Shown: piece by piece, positions 13,210-26,643 of the stretch
How the letters are laid out: every line of letters begins with the position of its first letter
Position numbering within the stretch: the stretch's first letter is position 1
Assembly: GCA_920105625.2 (NCBI GenBank)
Contig: CAKKTE020000347.1
Location: 310,001 to 374,000, forward strand
DNA length: 64,000 nucleotides
Reading direction: 5' to 3'
Origin: Clusia tigrina
Taxonomy: Eukaryota; Arthropoda; Insecta; Diptera; Clusiidae
The notes under the pieces: model-generated
Databases searched by the model: none
The model's input: the letters and a program-made list of their open reading frames with translations, nothing else
What the model was told of the DNA's origin: nothing
Made by a program: the position numbers and the translations under genes

Positions 13210-15330
13210 CCTCTTGTCAATTTAAGCTATCGCTCAAAGCTATGCTACCCTTGAGTCCCAAATCAAACAATGATAAAATTTCAAATGGCACTAACTTCTA
13301 TACTGTACGTCCTACACCTATCAAAGTTTGCAACATACAAATGCTTGTAACTTTTTACTGGAGCGTCATAAAACCTTGAAGTTGTGTAACAATAAAGTAC
13401 TCGAGCCTCTTTTCAATTTAAGCTATCGCTCAAAGCTATGCTACCCTTGAGTCCCAAATCAAACACTGATAAAACTTTAAATGGCCCTAACTTCTATACG
13501 GTACGTCCTACACCTATCAAAGTTTGCAGCATACAAATGCTTGTAACTTTTTACTGGAGCGTCATAAAACCTTCAAATTTTGTATCAATAAAGTACTCGA
13601 GCCTCTTCTCAATTTAAACTATCGCTCAAAGCTATGCTACCCTTGAGTCCCAAATCAAACACTGATAAAATTTCAAATGGCCCTAACTTCTATACGGTAC
13701 GTCCTACACCTATCAAAGTTTGCAACATACAAATGCTTGTAACTTTTTACTGGAGCGTCATAAAACCTTGAAGTTTTGGCTATCGCTCAAAGCTATGCTA
13801 CCCTTGAGTCCCAAATCAAACACTGATAAAACTTCAAATGGCCCTAACTTCTATACGGTACGTCCTACACCTATCAAAGTTTGCAACATACAAATTCTTG
13901 TAACTTTTTACTGGAGCATCATAAAACCTTGAAATTTTGTAACAATAAAGACCTCGAGCCTCTGTTCAATTTTAACTATCGCTCAAAGCTATGCTACCCT
14001 TAAGTCCCAAATCAAATAATGATAAAACTTCAAATGGCCCTAACTTCTATACGGTACGTCCTACACCTATCAATGTTTGCAACATACAAATGCTTGTAAC
14101 TTTTTACTCGAGCGTCATAAAACCTTGAAATTTTGTAACAATATAGTACTCGAGCCTCTTGTCAATTTAAGCTATCGCTCAAAGCTATGCTACCGTTGAG
14201 TCCCAAATCAAACACTGATAAAACTTCAAATGGCCCTAACTTCTATACAGTACGTCCTACACCTATCAAAGTTTGCAGCAAACAAATGCTTGTAACTCTC
14301 TACTGGAGCGTCATAAAACCTTGAAATTTTGTATCAATAAAGTACTCGAGCCTCTTCTCAATTTAAACTATCGCTCAAAGCTATGCTACCCTTGAGTCCC
14401 AAATCAAACACTGATAAAACTTCAAATGGCCCTAACTTCTACACGGTACATCCTACACCTATCAAAGTTTGCAACATACAAATGCTTGTAACTTTTTACT
14501 GGAGCGTCAAAAAACCTTGAAATTTTGTAACAATAAAGTACTCGAGCCTCTTGTCAATTTAAGCTATCGCTCAAAGCTATGCTACACTTGAGTCCCAAAT
14601 CAAACAATGATAAAACTTGAAATGGCCCTAACTTCTATACTGTACGTCCTACACCTATCAAAGTTTGCAGCATACAAATGCTTGTAACTTTTTACTGGAG
14701 CGACAAAATACCTTGAAATTTTGTAACAATAAAGTACTCGAGCCTCTTGTCAATTTAAGCTATCGCTCAAAGCTATGCTACCCTTGAGTCCCAAATCAAA
14801 CACTGATAAAACTTCAAATGGCCCTAACTTCTATACGGTACGTCCTACACCTATCAAAGTTTGCAGCATACAGATGCTTGTAACTTTTTACTGGAGCGTC
14901 ATAAAACCTTGAAATTTTGTAACAATAAAGACCTCGAGCCTCTGTTAAATTTAAGCTATCGCTCAAAGCTATGCTACCCTTGAGTCTCAAATCATACACT
15001 GATAAAATTTCAAATGGCCCTAACTTATATACGGTACGTCCTACACCTATCAACGTTTGCAACATACAAATGCTTGTAACTTTTTACTGGAGCGTCATAA
15101 AACCTTGAAGTTTTGTAACAATAAAGTAGTCGAGCCTCTTGTCAATTTAAGCTATCGCTCAAAGCTATGCTACCCTTGAGTCCCAAATCAAACACTGATA
15201 AAACTTCAAATGGCCCGAACTACTATACGGTACGTCCTACACCTATCAAAGTTTGCAACATACAAATGCTTGTAACATTTTACTGGAGCGTCAAAAAACC
15301 TTGAAATTTTGTAACAATAAAGTACTCGAG
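13210..15330 (+). repeat. 11-unit repeat, copy 1 (2,121 bp)
   Basis: Length is 11 x 196 minus 35. The 35-bp junction is at 13778/13779 and has 'gaagttttgg' on its left with 'caaagctatg' on its right, a third combination not seen in HOR-A. Units here also include 'gaagttgtgtaac' (13378), 'gctaccgttgag' (14155 unit) and 'gagtctcaaatcatac' (14939 unit). By eye it is very close to the next copy, with scattered single-base differences. Confidence 0.88.
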
Positions 15331-17451
15331 CCTCTTGTCAATTTAAGCTATCGCTCAAAGCTATGCTACCCTTGAGTCCCAAATAAAACAAGGATAAAAT
15401 TTCAAATGGCACTAACTTCTATACTGTACGTCCTACACCTATCAAAGTTTGCAACATACAAATGCTTGTAACTTTTTACTGGAGCGTCATAAAACCTTGA
15501 AGTTGTGTAACAATAAAGTACTCGAGCCTCTTTTCAATTTAAGCTATCGCTCAAAGCTATGCTACCCTTGAGTCCCAAATCAAACACTGATAAAACTTTA
15601 AATGGCCCTAACTTCTATACGGTACGTCCTACACCTATCAAAGTTTGCAGCATACAAATGCTTGTAACTTTTTACTGTAGCGTCATAAAACCTTCAAATT
15701 TTGTATCAATAAAGTACTCGAGCCTCTTCTCAATTTAAACTATCGCTCAAAGCTATGCTACCCTTGAGTCCCAAATCAAACACTGATAAAATTTCAAATG
15801 GCCCTAACTTCTATACGGTACGTCCTACACCTATCAAAGTTTGCAACATACAAATGCTTGTAACTTTTTACTGGAGCGTCATAAAACCTTGAAGTTTTGG
15901 CTATCGCTCAAAGCTATGCTACCCTTGAGTCCCAAATCAAACACTGATAAAACTTCAAATGGCCCTAACTTCTATACGGTACGTCCTACACCTATCAAAG
16001 TTTGCAACATACAAATTCTTGTAACTTTTTACTGGAGCATCATAAAACCTTGAAATTCTGTAACAATAAAGACCTCGAGCCTCTGTTCAATTTTAACTAT
16101 CGCTCAAAGCTATGCTACCCTTGAGTCCCAAATCAAATAGTGATAAAACTTCAAATGGCCCTAACTTCTATACGGTACGTCCTACACCTATCAATGTTTG
16201 CAACATACAAATGCTTGTAACTTTTTACTAGAGCGTCATAAAACCTTGAAATTTTGTAACAATATAGTACTCGAGCCTCTTGTCAATTTAAGCTATCGCT
16301 CAAAGCTATGCTACCGTTGAGTCCCAAATCAAACACTGATAAAACTTCAAATGGCCCTAACTTCTATACAGTACGTCCTACACCTATCAAAGTTTGCAGC
16401 AAACAAATGCTTGTAACTTTCTACTGGAGCGTCATAAAACCTTGAAATTTTGTATCAATAAAGTACTCGAGCCTCTTCTCAATTTAAACTATCGCTCAAA
16501 GCTATGCTACCCTTGAGTCCCAAATCAAACACTGATAAAACTTCAAATGGCCCTAACTTCTACACGGTACATCCTACACCTATCAAAGTTTGCAACATAC
16601 AAATGCTTGTAACTTTTTACTGGAGCGTCAAAAAACCTTGAAATTTTGTACCAATAAAGTACTCGAGCCTCTTGTCAATTTAAGCTATCGCTCAAAGCTA
16701 TGCTACACTTGAGTCCCAAATCAAACAATGATAAAACTTGAAATGGCCCTAACTTCTATACTGTACGTCCTACACCTATCAAAGTTTGCAACATACAAAT
16801 GCTTGTAACTTTTTACTGGAGCGACAAAATACCTTGAAATTTTGTAACAATAAAGTACTCGAGCCTCTTGTCAATTTAAGCTATCGCTCAAAGCTATGCT
16901 ACCCTTGAGTCCCAAATCAAACACTGATAAAACTTCAAATGGCCCTAACTTCTATACGGTATGTCCTACACCTATCAAAGTTTGCAGCATACAGATGCTT
17001 GTAACTTTTTACTGGAGCGTCATAAAACCTTGAAATTTTGTAACAATAAAGACCTCGAGCCTCTGTTAAATTTAAGCTATCGCTCAAAGCTATGCTACCC
17101 TTGAGTCTCAAATCATACACTGATAAAATTTCAAATGGCCCTAACTTCTATACGGTACGTCCTACACCTATCAACGTTTGCAACATACAAATGCTTGTAA
17201 CTTTTTACTGGAGCGTCATAAAACCTTGAAGTTTTGTAACAATAAAGTAGTCGAGCCTCTTGTCAATTTAAGCTATCGCTCAAAGCTATGCTACCCTTGA
17301 GTCCCAAATCAAACACTGATAAAACTTCAAATGGCCCGAACTACTATACGGTACGTCCTACGCCTATCAAAGTTTGCAACATACAAATGCTGGTAACTTT
17401 TTACCGGAGCGTCATAAAACTTTGAAATTTTGTAACAATAAAGACCTCGAG
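15331..17451 (+). repeat. 11-unit repeat, copy 2 (2,121 bp)
   Basis: It repeats the preceding 2,121 bp unit for unit, with its junction at 15899/15900. Copy-specific changes include 'aaataaaacaagg' near 15383, 'ctgtagcgtc' near 15675, 'caaatagtgat' near 16134 and 'gtaccaataaag' near 16649. Identity ends within the last unit (17256), which switches to 'cctacgcctatc' and 'gctggtaactttttaccgg'; that right-half type belongs to the next block. This is the last 35-bp junction in the window. Confidence 0.88.
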
Positions 17452-17647
17452 CTTCTTGTCAATTTAACCTATCGCTCAAAGCTATGCTGCCCTTGAGTCT
17501 CAAATCAAACACTGATAAAACTTCAAATGGCCCTAACTTCTATACGGTACGTCCTACAATTATCAAAGTTTGCAACATACAAATGCTTATAACTTTTTAC
17601 TGGAGCGTCAGAAAACCTTGAAATTTTGTAAAAATAAAGTTCTCGAG
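17452..17647 (+). repeat. Single boundary unit with 'aatttaacctatcgctc' start
   Basis: One full-length unit separates the 11-unit pair from the 7-unit pair. Its 'gcttcttgtcaatttaacc' start, 'gctgccc' and 'acaattatcaaag' features link it to unit types frequent in HOR-B and HOR-C. It marks a change of repeat family. Confidence 0.7.
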
Positions 17648-19019
17648 CCTCTTCTCAATTTAAGTTGTCGCTCAAAGCTATGCTACCCTTGAGTCCCAAA
17701 TCAAACACTGATAAAATTTCAAATAGCCCTAACTTCTATACGGTACGTCCTACATTTATCAAAGTTTGCAACATACAAATGCTTGTAACTTTTTACTGGA
17801 GCGTCATAAAACATTGAAGTTTTGTAACAATAAAGTACTCGATCCTCTTGTCAATTTAAGCTATCGCTCAAAGCTATGCTACCCTTGAGTCCCAATTCAA
17901 ACACTGATAAAACTTCAAATGGCCCTAACTACTATACGGTACGTCCTACGCCTATCAAAGTTAGCAACATACAAATGCTGGTAACTTTTTACCGGAGCGT
18001 CATAAAACCTTGAAATTTTGTAACAATAAAGCACTCGAGCCTCTTGTCAATTTAAGCTATCGCTCAAAGCTATGCTACCCTTGAGTCCCAAATCAAACAT
18101 TGATAAAACTTCAAATGGCCCTAACTTCTATACGGTTTGTCCTACACCTATCAACGTTTGCAACATACAAATGCTTGTAACTTTTGACTGCAGCATCATA
18201 AAACCTTGAAATTTTGTAACAATAAAGACCTCGAGCCTCTGTTCAATTTAAGCTATCGCTCAAAGCTATGCTACCCTTGAGTCCCAAATCAAACACTGAT
18301 AAAACTTCAAATGGCCCTAACTACTATATGGTACCTCCTACACCTATCAAAGTTTGCAGCATACACATGCTTGTAACTTTTTACTGGAGCGTCATAAAAC
18401 CTTGAAGTTTTGTAACAATAAAGTACTCGAGCCTCTTGTCAATTTAAGCTATCGCTCAAAGCTATGCTACCCTTGAGTCCCAAATCAAACACTGATAAAA
18501 CTTCAAATGGCCATAACTACTATACGGTACGTCCTACACCTATCAAACTTTGCAGCATACAGATGCTTGTAACTTTTTACTGGAGCGTCATAAAACCTTG
18601 AAATTTTGTAACAATAAAGACCTCGAGCCTCTGTTCAATTTAAGCTATCGCTCAAAGCTATGCTACCCTTGAGTCCCAAATCATACACTGATAAAATTTC
18701 AAATGGCCCTAACTTCTATACGGTACGTCCTACACCTATCAACGTTTGCAACATACAAATGCTTGTAACTTTTTACTGGAGCGTCATAAAACCTTGAAGT
18801 TTTGTAACAATAAAGTACTCGAGCCTCTTGTCAATTTAAGCTATCGCTCAAAGCTATGCTACCCTTGAGTCCCAAATCAAACACTGATAAAACTTCAAAT
18901 GGCCCGAACTACTATACGGTACGTCCTACGCCTATCAAAGTTTGCAACATACAAATGCTGGTAACTTTTTACCGGAGCGTCATAAAACCTTGAAATTTTG
19001 TAACAATAAAGTTCTCGAG
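17648..19019 (+). repeat. 7-unit repeat, copy 1 (1,372 bp)
   Basis: Exactly 7 x 196 bp. Diagnostic units: 'aagttgtcgctc' with 'caaatagccc' (17648), 'ctcgatcctcttg' (17844), 'ggtttgtcctac' (18040), and 'ggccataactac' (18432). Each recurs 1,372 bp later. The unit at 18628 also resembles the one at 17060, showing descent from the neighbouring 11-unit block. Confidence 0.85.
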
Positions 19020-20391
19020 CCTCTTCTCAATTTAAGTTGTCGCTCAAAGCTATGCTACCCTTGAATCCCAAATCAAACACTGATAAAATTTCAAATAGCC
19101 CTAACTTCTATACGGTACGTCCTACATTTATCAAAGTTTGCAACATTCAAATGCTTGTAACTTTTTACTGGAGCGTCATAAAACATTGAAGTTTTGTAAC
19201 AATAAAGTACTCGATCCTCTTGTCAATTTAAGCTATCGCTCAAAGCTATGCTACCCTTGAGTCCCAAATCAAACACTGATAAAACTTCAAATGGCCCTAA
19301 CTACTATACGGTTGGTCCTACGCCTATCAAAGTTTGCAACATACAAATGCTGGTAACTTTTTACCGGAGCGTCATAAAACCTTGAAATTTTGTAACAATA
19401 AAGCACTCGAGCCTCTTGTCAATTTAAGCTATCGCTCAAAGCTATGCTACCCTTGAGTCCCAAATCAACCACTGATAAAATTTCAAATGGCCCTAACTTC
19501 TATACGGTTTGTCCTACACCTATCAACGTTTGCAACATACAAATGCTTGTAACTTTTTACTGCAGCGTCATAAAACCTTGAAATTTTGTAACAATAAAGA
19601 CCTAGAGCCTCTGTTCAATTTAAGCTATCGCTCAAAGCTATGCTACCCTTGAGTCCCAAATCAAACACTGATAAAACTTCAAATGGCCCTAACTACTATG
19701 CGGTACGTCCTACACCTATGAAAGTTTGCAGCATACAGATGCTTGTAACTTTTTACTGGAGCGTCATAAAACCTTGAAGTTTTGTAACAATAAAGTATTC
19801 GAGCCTCTTGTCAATTTAAGCTATCGCTCAAAGCTATGCTACCCTTGAGTCCCAAATCAAACACTGATAAAACTTCAAATGGCCATAACTACTATACGGT
19901 ACGTCCTACACCTATAAAAGTTTGCAGCATACAGATGCTTGTAACTTTTTACTGGAGCGTCATAAAACCTTGAAATTTTGTAACAATAAAGACCTCGAGC
20001 CTCTGTTTAATTTAAGCTATCGCTCAAAGCTATGCTGCCCTTGAGTCTCAAATCAAACACTGATAAAATTTCAAATGGCCCTAACTTCTGTACGGTACGT
20101 CCTACACCTATCAACGTTTGCAACATACAAATGCTTGTAACTTTTTACTGGAGCGTCATAAAACCTTGAAGTTTTGTAACAATAAAGAACTCGATCCTCT
20201 TGTCAATTTAAGCTATCGCTCAAAGCTATGCTACCCTTGAGTCCCAAATCAAACACTGATAAAACTTCAAATGGTCCGAACTACTATACGGTACGTCCTA
20301 CGCCTATCAAAGTTTGCAACATACAAATGCTGGGAACTTTTTACCGGAGCGTCATAAAACCTTGAAATTTTGTAACAATAAAGTACTCGAG
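19020..20391 (+). repeat. 7-unit repeat, copy 2 (1,372 bp)
   Basis: It repeats the previous 1,372 bp with no net indel. Copy-specific changes include 'cttgaatccc' near 19060, 'ggttggtcc' near 19310, 'aaatcaaccactg' near 19461 and 'gacctagagcc' near 19598. It is somewhat more diverged from copy 1 than HOR-A copies are from each other. Confidence 0.85.
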
Positions 20392-22543
20392 CCTCTTGTC
20401 AATTTAAGCTATCGCTCAAAGCTATGCTACCCTTGAGTCCCAAATCAAACATTGATAAAACTTCAAATGGCCCTAACTTCTATACGGTACGTCCTACACT
20501 TATCAACGTTTGCAACATACAAATGCTTGTAACTTTTTACTGGAGCGTCATAAAACCTTGAAGTTTTGTAACAATAAAGACCTCGAGCCTCTGTTCAATT
20601 TAAGCTATCGCTCAAAGCTATGCTACCCTTGAGTCCCAAATCAAACACTGATAAAACTTCAAATTGACCTAACTACTATACTGTACGTCCTACGCCTATC
20701 AAAGTTTGCAACATACAAATGCTGGTAACTTTTTACCGGAGCGTCATAAAACCTTGAAATTTTGTAACAATAAAGTACTCGAGCCTCTTGTCAATTTAAG
20801 CTATCGCTCAAAGCTATGCTACCCCTGAGTCCCAAATCAAACATTGATAAAACTTCAAATGGCCCTAACTTCTATACGGTACGTCCTACACTTATCAACG
20901 TTTGCAACATACAAATGCTTGTAAGTTTTTACTGGAGCGTCATAAAACCTTGAAATTTTGTAACAATAAAGACCTCGAGCCTCTGTTTAATTTAAGCTAT
21001 CGCTCAAAGCTATGCTGCCCTTGAGTCTCAAATCAAACACTGATAAAATTTCAAATGGCCCTAACTTCTATACGGTACGTCCTACACCTATCAATGTTTG
21101 CAACATACAAATGCTTGTAACTTTTTAATGGAGCGTCATAAAACCTAGAAATTTTGTAACAACAAAGACCTCGAGCCTCTGTTCAATTTAAGCTATCGCT
21201 CAAAGCTATGCTACTGAGTGCCAAATCAAACAATGATAAAACTTCAAATGGCCCTAACTACTATACGGTACGTCCTACGCCTATCAAAGTTTGCAACATA
21301 CAAATGCTTGTAACTTTTTACCGGAGCGTCATAAAACCTTGAAATTCTGTAACAATAAAGACCTCGAGCCTCTTGTCAATTTAACCTATCGCTCAAAGCT
21401 ATGCTACCCTTGAGTCCCAAATCAAACATTGATAAAACTTCAACTGGCCTTTACTTGAATACGGTACGTCCTACACCTATCAAAGTTTGCAACATACAAA
21501 TGCTTGTAACGTTTCACTGGAGCGTCATCAAACCTTGAAATTTTGTAACATTAAAGTACTCGAGGCTCTTGTCAATTTAAGCTATAGCTCAAAGCTATGC
21601 CGCCCGTGAGTCTCAAATCAAACACTGATAAAACTTCAAATGGCCCTAACTTCTATACGGTACGTCCTACACCTATCAAAGTTTGCAACATACAAATGCT
21701 TGTAACTTTTTACTGGAGCGTCATAAAACCTTGAAATTTTGTAACAATAAAGTTCTCGAGCCTCTTCTCAATTTAAGTTGTCGCTCAAAACTATGCTACC
21801 CTTGAGTCCCAAATCAAACACTTATAAAATTTCAAATGGCCCTAATTACTATACGGTACGTCCTACATTTATCAAAGTTTGCACCATACAAATGCTTGTA
21901 ACTTTTTACCGGAGCGTCATAAAACCTTGAAATTTTGTAACAATAAAGTACTCGAGCCTCTTGTTAATTTAAGCTATCGCTCAAAGCTATGCTACCCTTG
22001 AGTCCCAAATCAAACATTGATAAAACTTCAAATGGCCCTTACTTCTATACGGTACGTCCTACACCTATCAAAGTTTGCAACATACAAATGCTTGTAACTT
22101 TTTTCTGGAGCGTCATAAAGCCTTGAAATTTTGTATCACTAAAGTACTCGAGCCTCTTCTCAATTTAAACTATCGCTCAAAGCTATGCAACCCTTGAGTC
22201 CCAAATCAAACACTGATAAAACTTCAAATGGCCGTAACTTCTCTACGGTACGTCCTACACCTATCAATGTTTGCAACATCCAATGCTTGTAACTTTTTAC
22301 TGGAGCGTCATAAAACCTTGAAATTTTGTAACAATAAATTTCTCGAGCCTCTTCTCAATTTAAGCTATCGCTCAAAGCTATGCTACCCTTGAGTCCCAAA
22401 TCAAACACTGCTAAAACTTCAAATGGCCCTAACTTCTATACGGTACGTCCTCCACCTATCAAAGTTTGCAACATACAAATGCTTGTAACTTTTTACTGGA
22501 GCGTCATAAAACCTTGAAATTTTGTAACAATAAAGACCTCGAG
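20392..22543 (+). repeat. Irregular monomeric stretch with no clear higher-order period
   Basis: Eleven units follow one another without a clean HOR period, apart from a near-dimer in which 20392 and 20784 resemble each other ('cttatcaacgtttgc'). The unit at 21176 has a private 3-bp loss ('gctactgagtgcc', near 21214). The unit at 21565 has 'gccgcccgtgag' and 'tatagctc'. The unit at 22153 has a 1-bp loss ('acatccaatgc'). Units here look more diverged from each other than those in the HOR blocks. No non-satellite sequence is present. Confidence 0.75.
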
Positions 22544-25287
22544 CCTCTTGTCAATTTAACCTATCGCTCAAAGCTATGGTACCCTTGAGTCTCAAATCAA
22601 ACACTGATAAAACTTCAAATGGCCCTAACTTCTATACGGTACGTCCTACACCTATCAAAGTTTGCAACATACAAATGCTTGTAACTTTTTACTGGAGCGT
22701 CTTAAAACCTTGAAATTTTGTAACAATAAAGTTCTCGAGCCTCTTCTCAATTTAAGTTGTCGCTCAAAGCTATGCTATCCTTGAGTCCCAAATCAAACAC
22801 TGAAAAAATTTCAAATGGCCCTAACTTCTATACGGTACGTCCTACATTTATCAAAGTTTGCAACATACAAATGCTTGTAACTTTTTACTGTAGCGTCATA
22901 AAACCTTGAAGTTTTGTAACAATAAAGTACTCGATACTCTTGTCAATTTAAGCTATCGCTCAAAGCTATGCTACCCTTGAGTCCCAAATCAAACACTGAT
23001 AAAACTTCAAATGGCCCTAACTACTATACGGTACGTCCTATGCCTATCAAAGTTTGCAACATACAAATGCTGGTAGCTTTTTACCGGAGCGTCATAAAAC
23101 CTTGAAATTTTGTAACAATAAAGTACTCGAGCCTCTTGTCAATTTAAGCTATCGCTCAAAGCTATGCTACCCTTGAGTCCCAAATCAAACATTGATAAAA
23201 CTTCAAATGGCCCTTACTTCTATACGGTACGTCCTACACCTATCAAAGTTTGCAACATACAAACGCTTGTAACTTTTTTCTGGAGCGACATAAAACCTTC
23301 AAATTTTGTATCAATAAAGTACTCGAGCCTCTTCTCAATTTAAACTAACGCTCAATGCTATGCTACCCTTAAGTCCCAAATCAAACAGTGATAAAAATTT
23401 CAAATGGCCCTAACTTCTATACGGTACGTCCTACACCTATCAATGTTTCCAACATCCAATGCTTGTAACTTTTTACTGGAGCGTCATAAAACCTTGAAAT
23501 TTTATAACAATATAGTACTCGAGCCTCTTGTCAATTTAAGCTATCGCTCAAAGCTATGCTACCCTTGAGTCCGAAATCAAACACTGATAAAACTTCAAAT
23601 GGCCCTAACTTCTATACGGTACGTCCTACACCTATCAAAGTTTGCAACATACAAATGCTTGTAACTTTTTACTGGAGCGTCATAAAACCTTGAAATTTTG
23701 TAACAATAAAGTTCTCGAGCCTCTTCTCAATTTAAGCTATCGTTCAAAGCTATGCTACCCTTGAGTCCCAAATCAAACACTGCTAAAACTTCAAATGGCC
23801 CTAACTTCTATACGGTACGTCCTACACCTATCAAAGTTTGCAACATACAAATGCTTGTAACTTTTTACTGGAGCGTCATAAAACCTTGAAATTTTGTAAC
23901 AATAAAGACCTCGAGCCTCTGTTCAATTTTAACTATCGCTCAAAGCTATGCTAACCTTGAGTCTCAAATCAAATAATGATAAAACTTCAAGTGGCCCTAA
24001 CTTCTATACGGTACGTCCTACACCTATCAATGTTTGCAACATACAAATGCTTGTAACTTTTTACTGGAGCGTCATAAAACCTTGAAATTTTGTAACAATA
24101 TAGTACTCGAGCCTCTTGTCAATTTAAGCTATCGTTCAAAGCTATGCTACCCTTGAGTCCCAAATCAAACACTGATAAAACATCAAATGGCCCTAACTAC
24201 TATACGGTACGTCCTACGCCTATCAAAGTTTGCAACATACAAATGCTGGTAGCTTTTTACCGGAGCGTCATAAAACCTTGCAATTTTGTAACAATAAAGA
24301 CCTCGAGCCTCTTGTCAATTTAACCTATCGCTCAAAGCTATGGTACCCTTGAGTCCCAAATCAAACATTGATAAAACTTCAACTGGCCCTTACTTCAATA
24401 CGGTACGTCCTACACCTATCAAAGTTTGCAACATACAAATGCTTGTAACGTTTTACTGGAGCGTCATAAAACCTTGAAATCTTGTAACAATAAAGTACTC
24501 GAGCCTCTTGTCAATTTAAGCTATAGCTCAAAGCTATGCTGCCCTTGAGTCGCAAATCAAACACTGATACAACTTCAAATGGCCCTAATTACTATACGGT
24601 ACGTCCTACGCCTATCAAAGTTTGCAACATACAAATGATTGTAACTTTTTACCGGAGCGTCATAAAACCTTGAAATTTTGTAACAATAAAGACCTCGAGT
24701 CTCTTGTCAATTTAACCTATCGCTCAAAGCTATGCTACCCTTGAGTCCCAAATCAAATATTGATAAAACTTCAACTGGCCCTTACTTCAATACGGTACGT
24801 CCTACACCTATCAAAGTTTGCACCATACAAATGCTTGTAACGTTTTACTGGAGCGTCATAAAACCTTGAAATTTTGTAACAATAAAGTACTCGAGCCTCT
24901 TGTCAATTTAAGCTATAGCTCAAAGCTATGCTGCCCTTGAGTCTCAAATCAAACACTGATAAAACTTCAAATGGCCCTAATTTCTATACGGTACGTCCTA
25001 CACCTATCAAAGTTTGCAACATATAAATGCTTGTAACTTTTTACTGGAGCGTCATAAAACCTTGAAATTTTGTAACAATAAAGTTCTCGAGCCTCTTCTT
25101 AATTTAAGTTGTCGCTCAAAGCTATGCTACCCTTGAGTCCCAAATCAAACACTGATAAAATTTCAAATGGCCCTAACTTCTATACGGTACGTCCTACATT
25201 TATCAAAGTTTGCAACATACAAATGCTTGTAACTTTTTACTGGAGCGTCATAAAACCTTGAAGTTTTGTAACAATAAAGTACTCGAT
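22544..25287 (+). repeat. HOR-B-related leading segment (14 units)
   Basis: Units at 22740-23523 match those at 25092-25874 at a 2,352-bp offset (12 units), including 'ctcgatactcttg' (22936 and 25288). The stretch 23524-24307 matches 26463-27246 at an offset of 2,939 bp. The segment therefore contains parts of the HOR-B unit in a different join. Units with 'caactggcccttac' and 'gtaacgttttactgg' (24308, 24700) and with 'tatagctc' (24504, 24896) occur here and again further right. Confidence 0.75.
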
Positions 25288-26534
25288 ACTCTTGTCAATT
25301 TAAGCTATCGCTCAAAGCTATGCTACCCTTGAGTCCCAAATCAAACACTGATAAAACTTCAAATGGCCCTAACTACTATACGGTACGTCCTACGCCTATC
25401 AAAGTTTGCAACATACAAATGTTGGTAACTTTTTACCGGAGTGTAATAAAACCTTGAAATTTAGTAACAATAAAGTACTCGAGCCTCTTGTCAATTTAAG
25501 CTATCGCTCAAAGCTATGCTACCCTTGAGTCCCAAATCAAACATTGATAAAACTTCAAATGGCCCTTACTTCTATACGGTACGTCCTACACCTATCAAAG
25601 TTTGCAACATACAAATACTTGTAAATTTTTTCTGGAGCGTCATAAAACCTTGAAATTTTGTATCAATAAAGTACTCGAGCCTCTTCTCAATTTAAACTAT
25701 CGCTCAAAGCTATGCTACCTTTGAGTCCCAAATCAAACACTGATAAAACTTCAAATGGCCCTAACTTCTATACGGTACGTCCTACACCTATCAATGTTTG
25801 CAACATCCAATGCTTGTAACTTTTTACTGGAGCGTCATAAAACCTTGAAATTTTGTAACAATATAGTACTCAAGCCTCTTGTCAATTTAAGCTATCGCTC
25901 AAAGCTATGCTACCCTTGAGTCCCAAATCAAACACTGATAAAACTTCAAATGGCCCTAACTTCTATACGGTACGTCCTACACCTATCAAAGTTTGCAGCA
26001 TACAAATGCTTGTAACTTTTTACTGGAGCGTCATAAAACCTTGAAATTTTGTATCAATAAATTACTTGAGCCTCTTCTCAATTTAAACTATCGCTCAAAG
26101 CTATGCTACCCTTGAGTCCCAAATCAAACATTGATAAAACTTCAACTGGCCCTTACTTCAATCCGGTACGTCCTACACCTATCAAAGTTTGCAACATACA
26201 AATGCTTGTAACGTTTTACTGGAGCGTCATAAAACCTTGAAATTTTGTAACAATAAAGTACTCGAGCCTCTTGTCAATTTAAGCTATAGCTCAAAGCTAT
26301 GCTGCCCTTGAGTCTCAAATCAAACACTGATAAAACTTCAAATGGCCCTAACTTCTATATGGTACGTCCTACAACTATCAAAGTTTGCAACATACAAATG
26401 CTTGTAACTTTTTACTGGAGCGTCATAAAACCTTGAAATTTTGTAACAATATAGTACTCGAGCCTCTTGTCAATTTAAGCTATCGCTCAAAGCTATGCTA
26501 CCCTTGAGTCCCAAATCAAACACTGATAAAACTT

Positions 26535-26643
26535 CAAATGGCCCTAACTTCTATACGGTACGTCCTACACCTATCAAAGTTTGCAACATACAAATGCTTG
26601 TAACTTTTTACTGGAGCGTCATAAAACCTTGAAATTTTGTAAC
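26535..26643 (+). repeat. Internal 56-bp duplication inside the monomer
   Basis: Two stretches of the monomer, unit positions 73-125 (26535-26587) and 129-181 (26591-26643), align without gaps over 53 bp with 34 identical bases (64%). Shared words are 'caaatg', 'taactt', 'cgtc' and 'ttg.aac', all at the same 56-bp offset. Extending the comparison 56 bp to the left gives only about 19 of 56 matches, near chance for AT-rich DNA, so a third copy is not supported. The simplest reading is that the 196-bp unit arose partly by an old tandem duplication of a segment of about 56 bp. The pattern occurs in all intact units; coordinates are given for the representative one. Confidence 0.8.
26576..26609 (+). 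repeat. Dyad symmetry (short hairpin) conserved in nearly every unit
   Basis: The core 'tacaaatgcttgta' (26589-26602) is a perfect 5-bp inverted repeat, TACAA and TTGTA, around a 4-base loop ATGC. An outer pair, AAAGT (26576-26580) and ACTTT (26603-26607), flanks it with an 8-base one-sided bulge. It is kept in most units, though some HOR families carry stem variants ('aaatgctggta', 'ccaatgctt', 'aaatgctcgta'). Known biology: dyad symmetries and non-B structures have been linked to centromeric satellites that lack a CENP-B box. Whether this one extrudes in vivo is unknown. Confidence 0.55.

Noticed and set aside
20392..22543. Possible transposon remnant in the irregular stretch
   Set aside because: All eleven units align to the monomer across their length with only 3-bp and 1-bp indels. 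No foreign sequence or target-site duplication is present.
26479..26534. A third copy of the 56-bp subrepeat
   Set aside because: Comparison with the next copy gives about 19 matches in 56 bases, close to chance for this composition.
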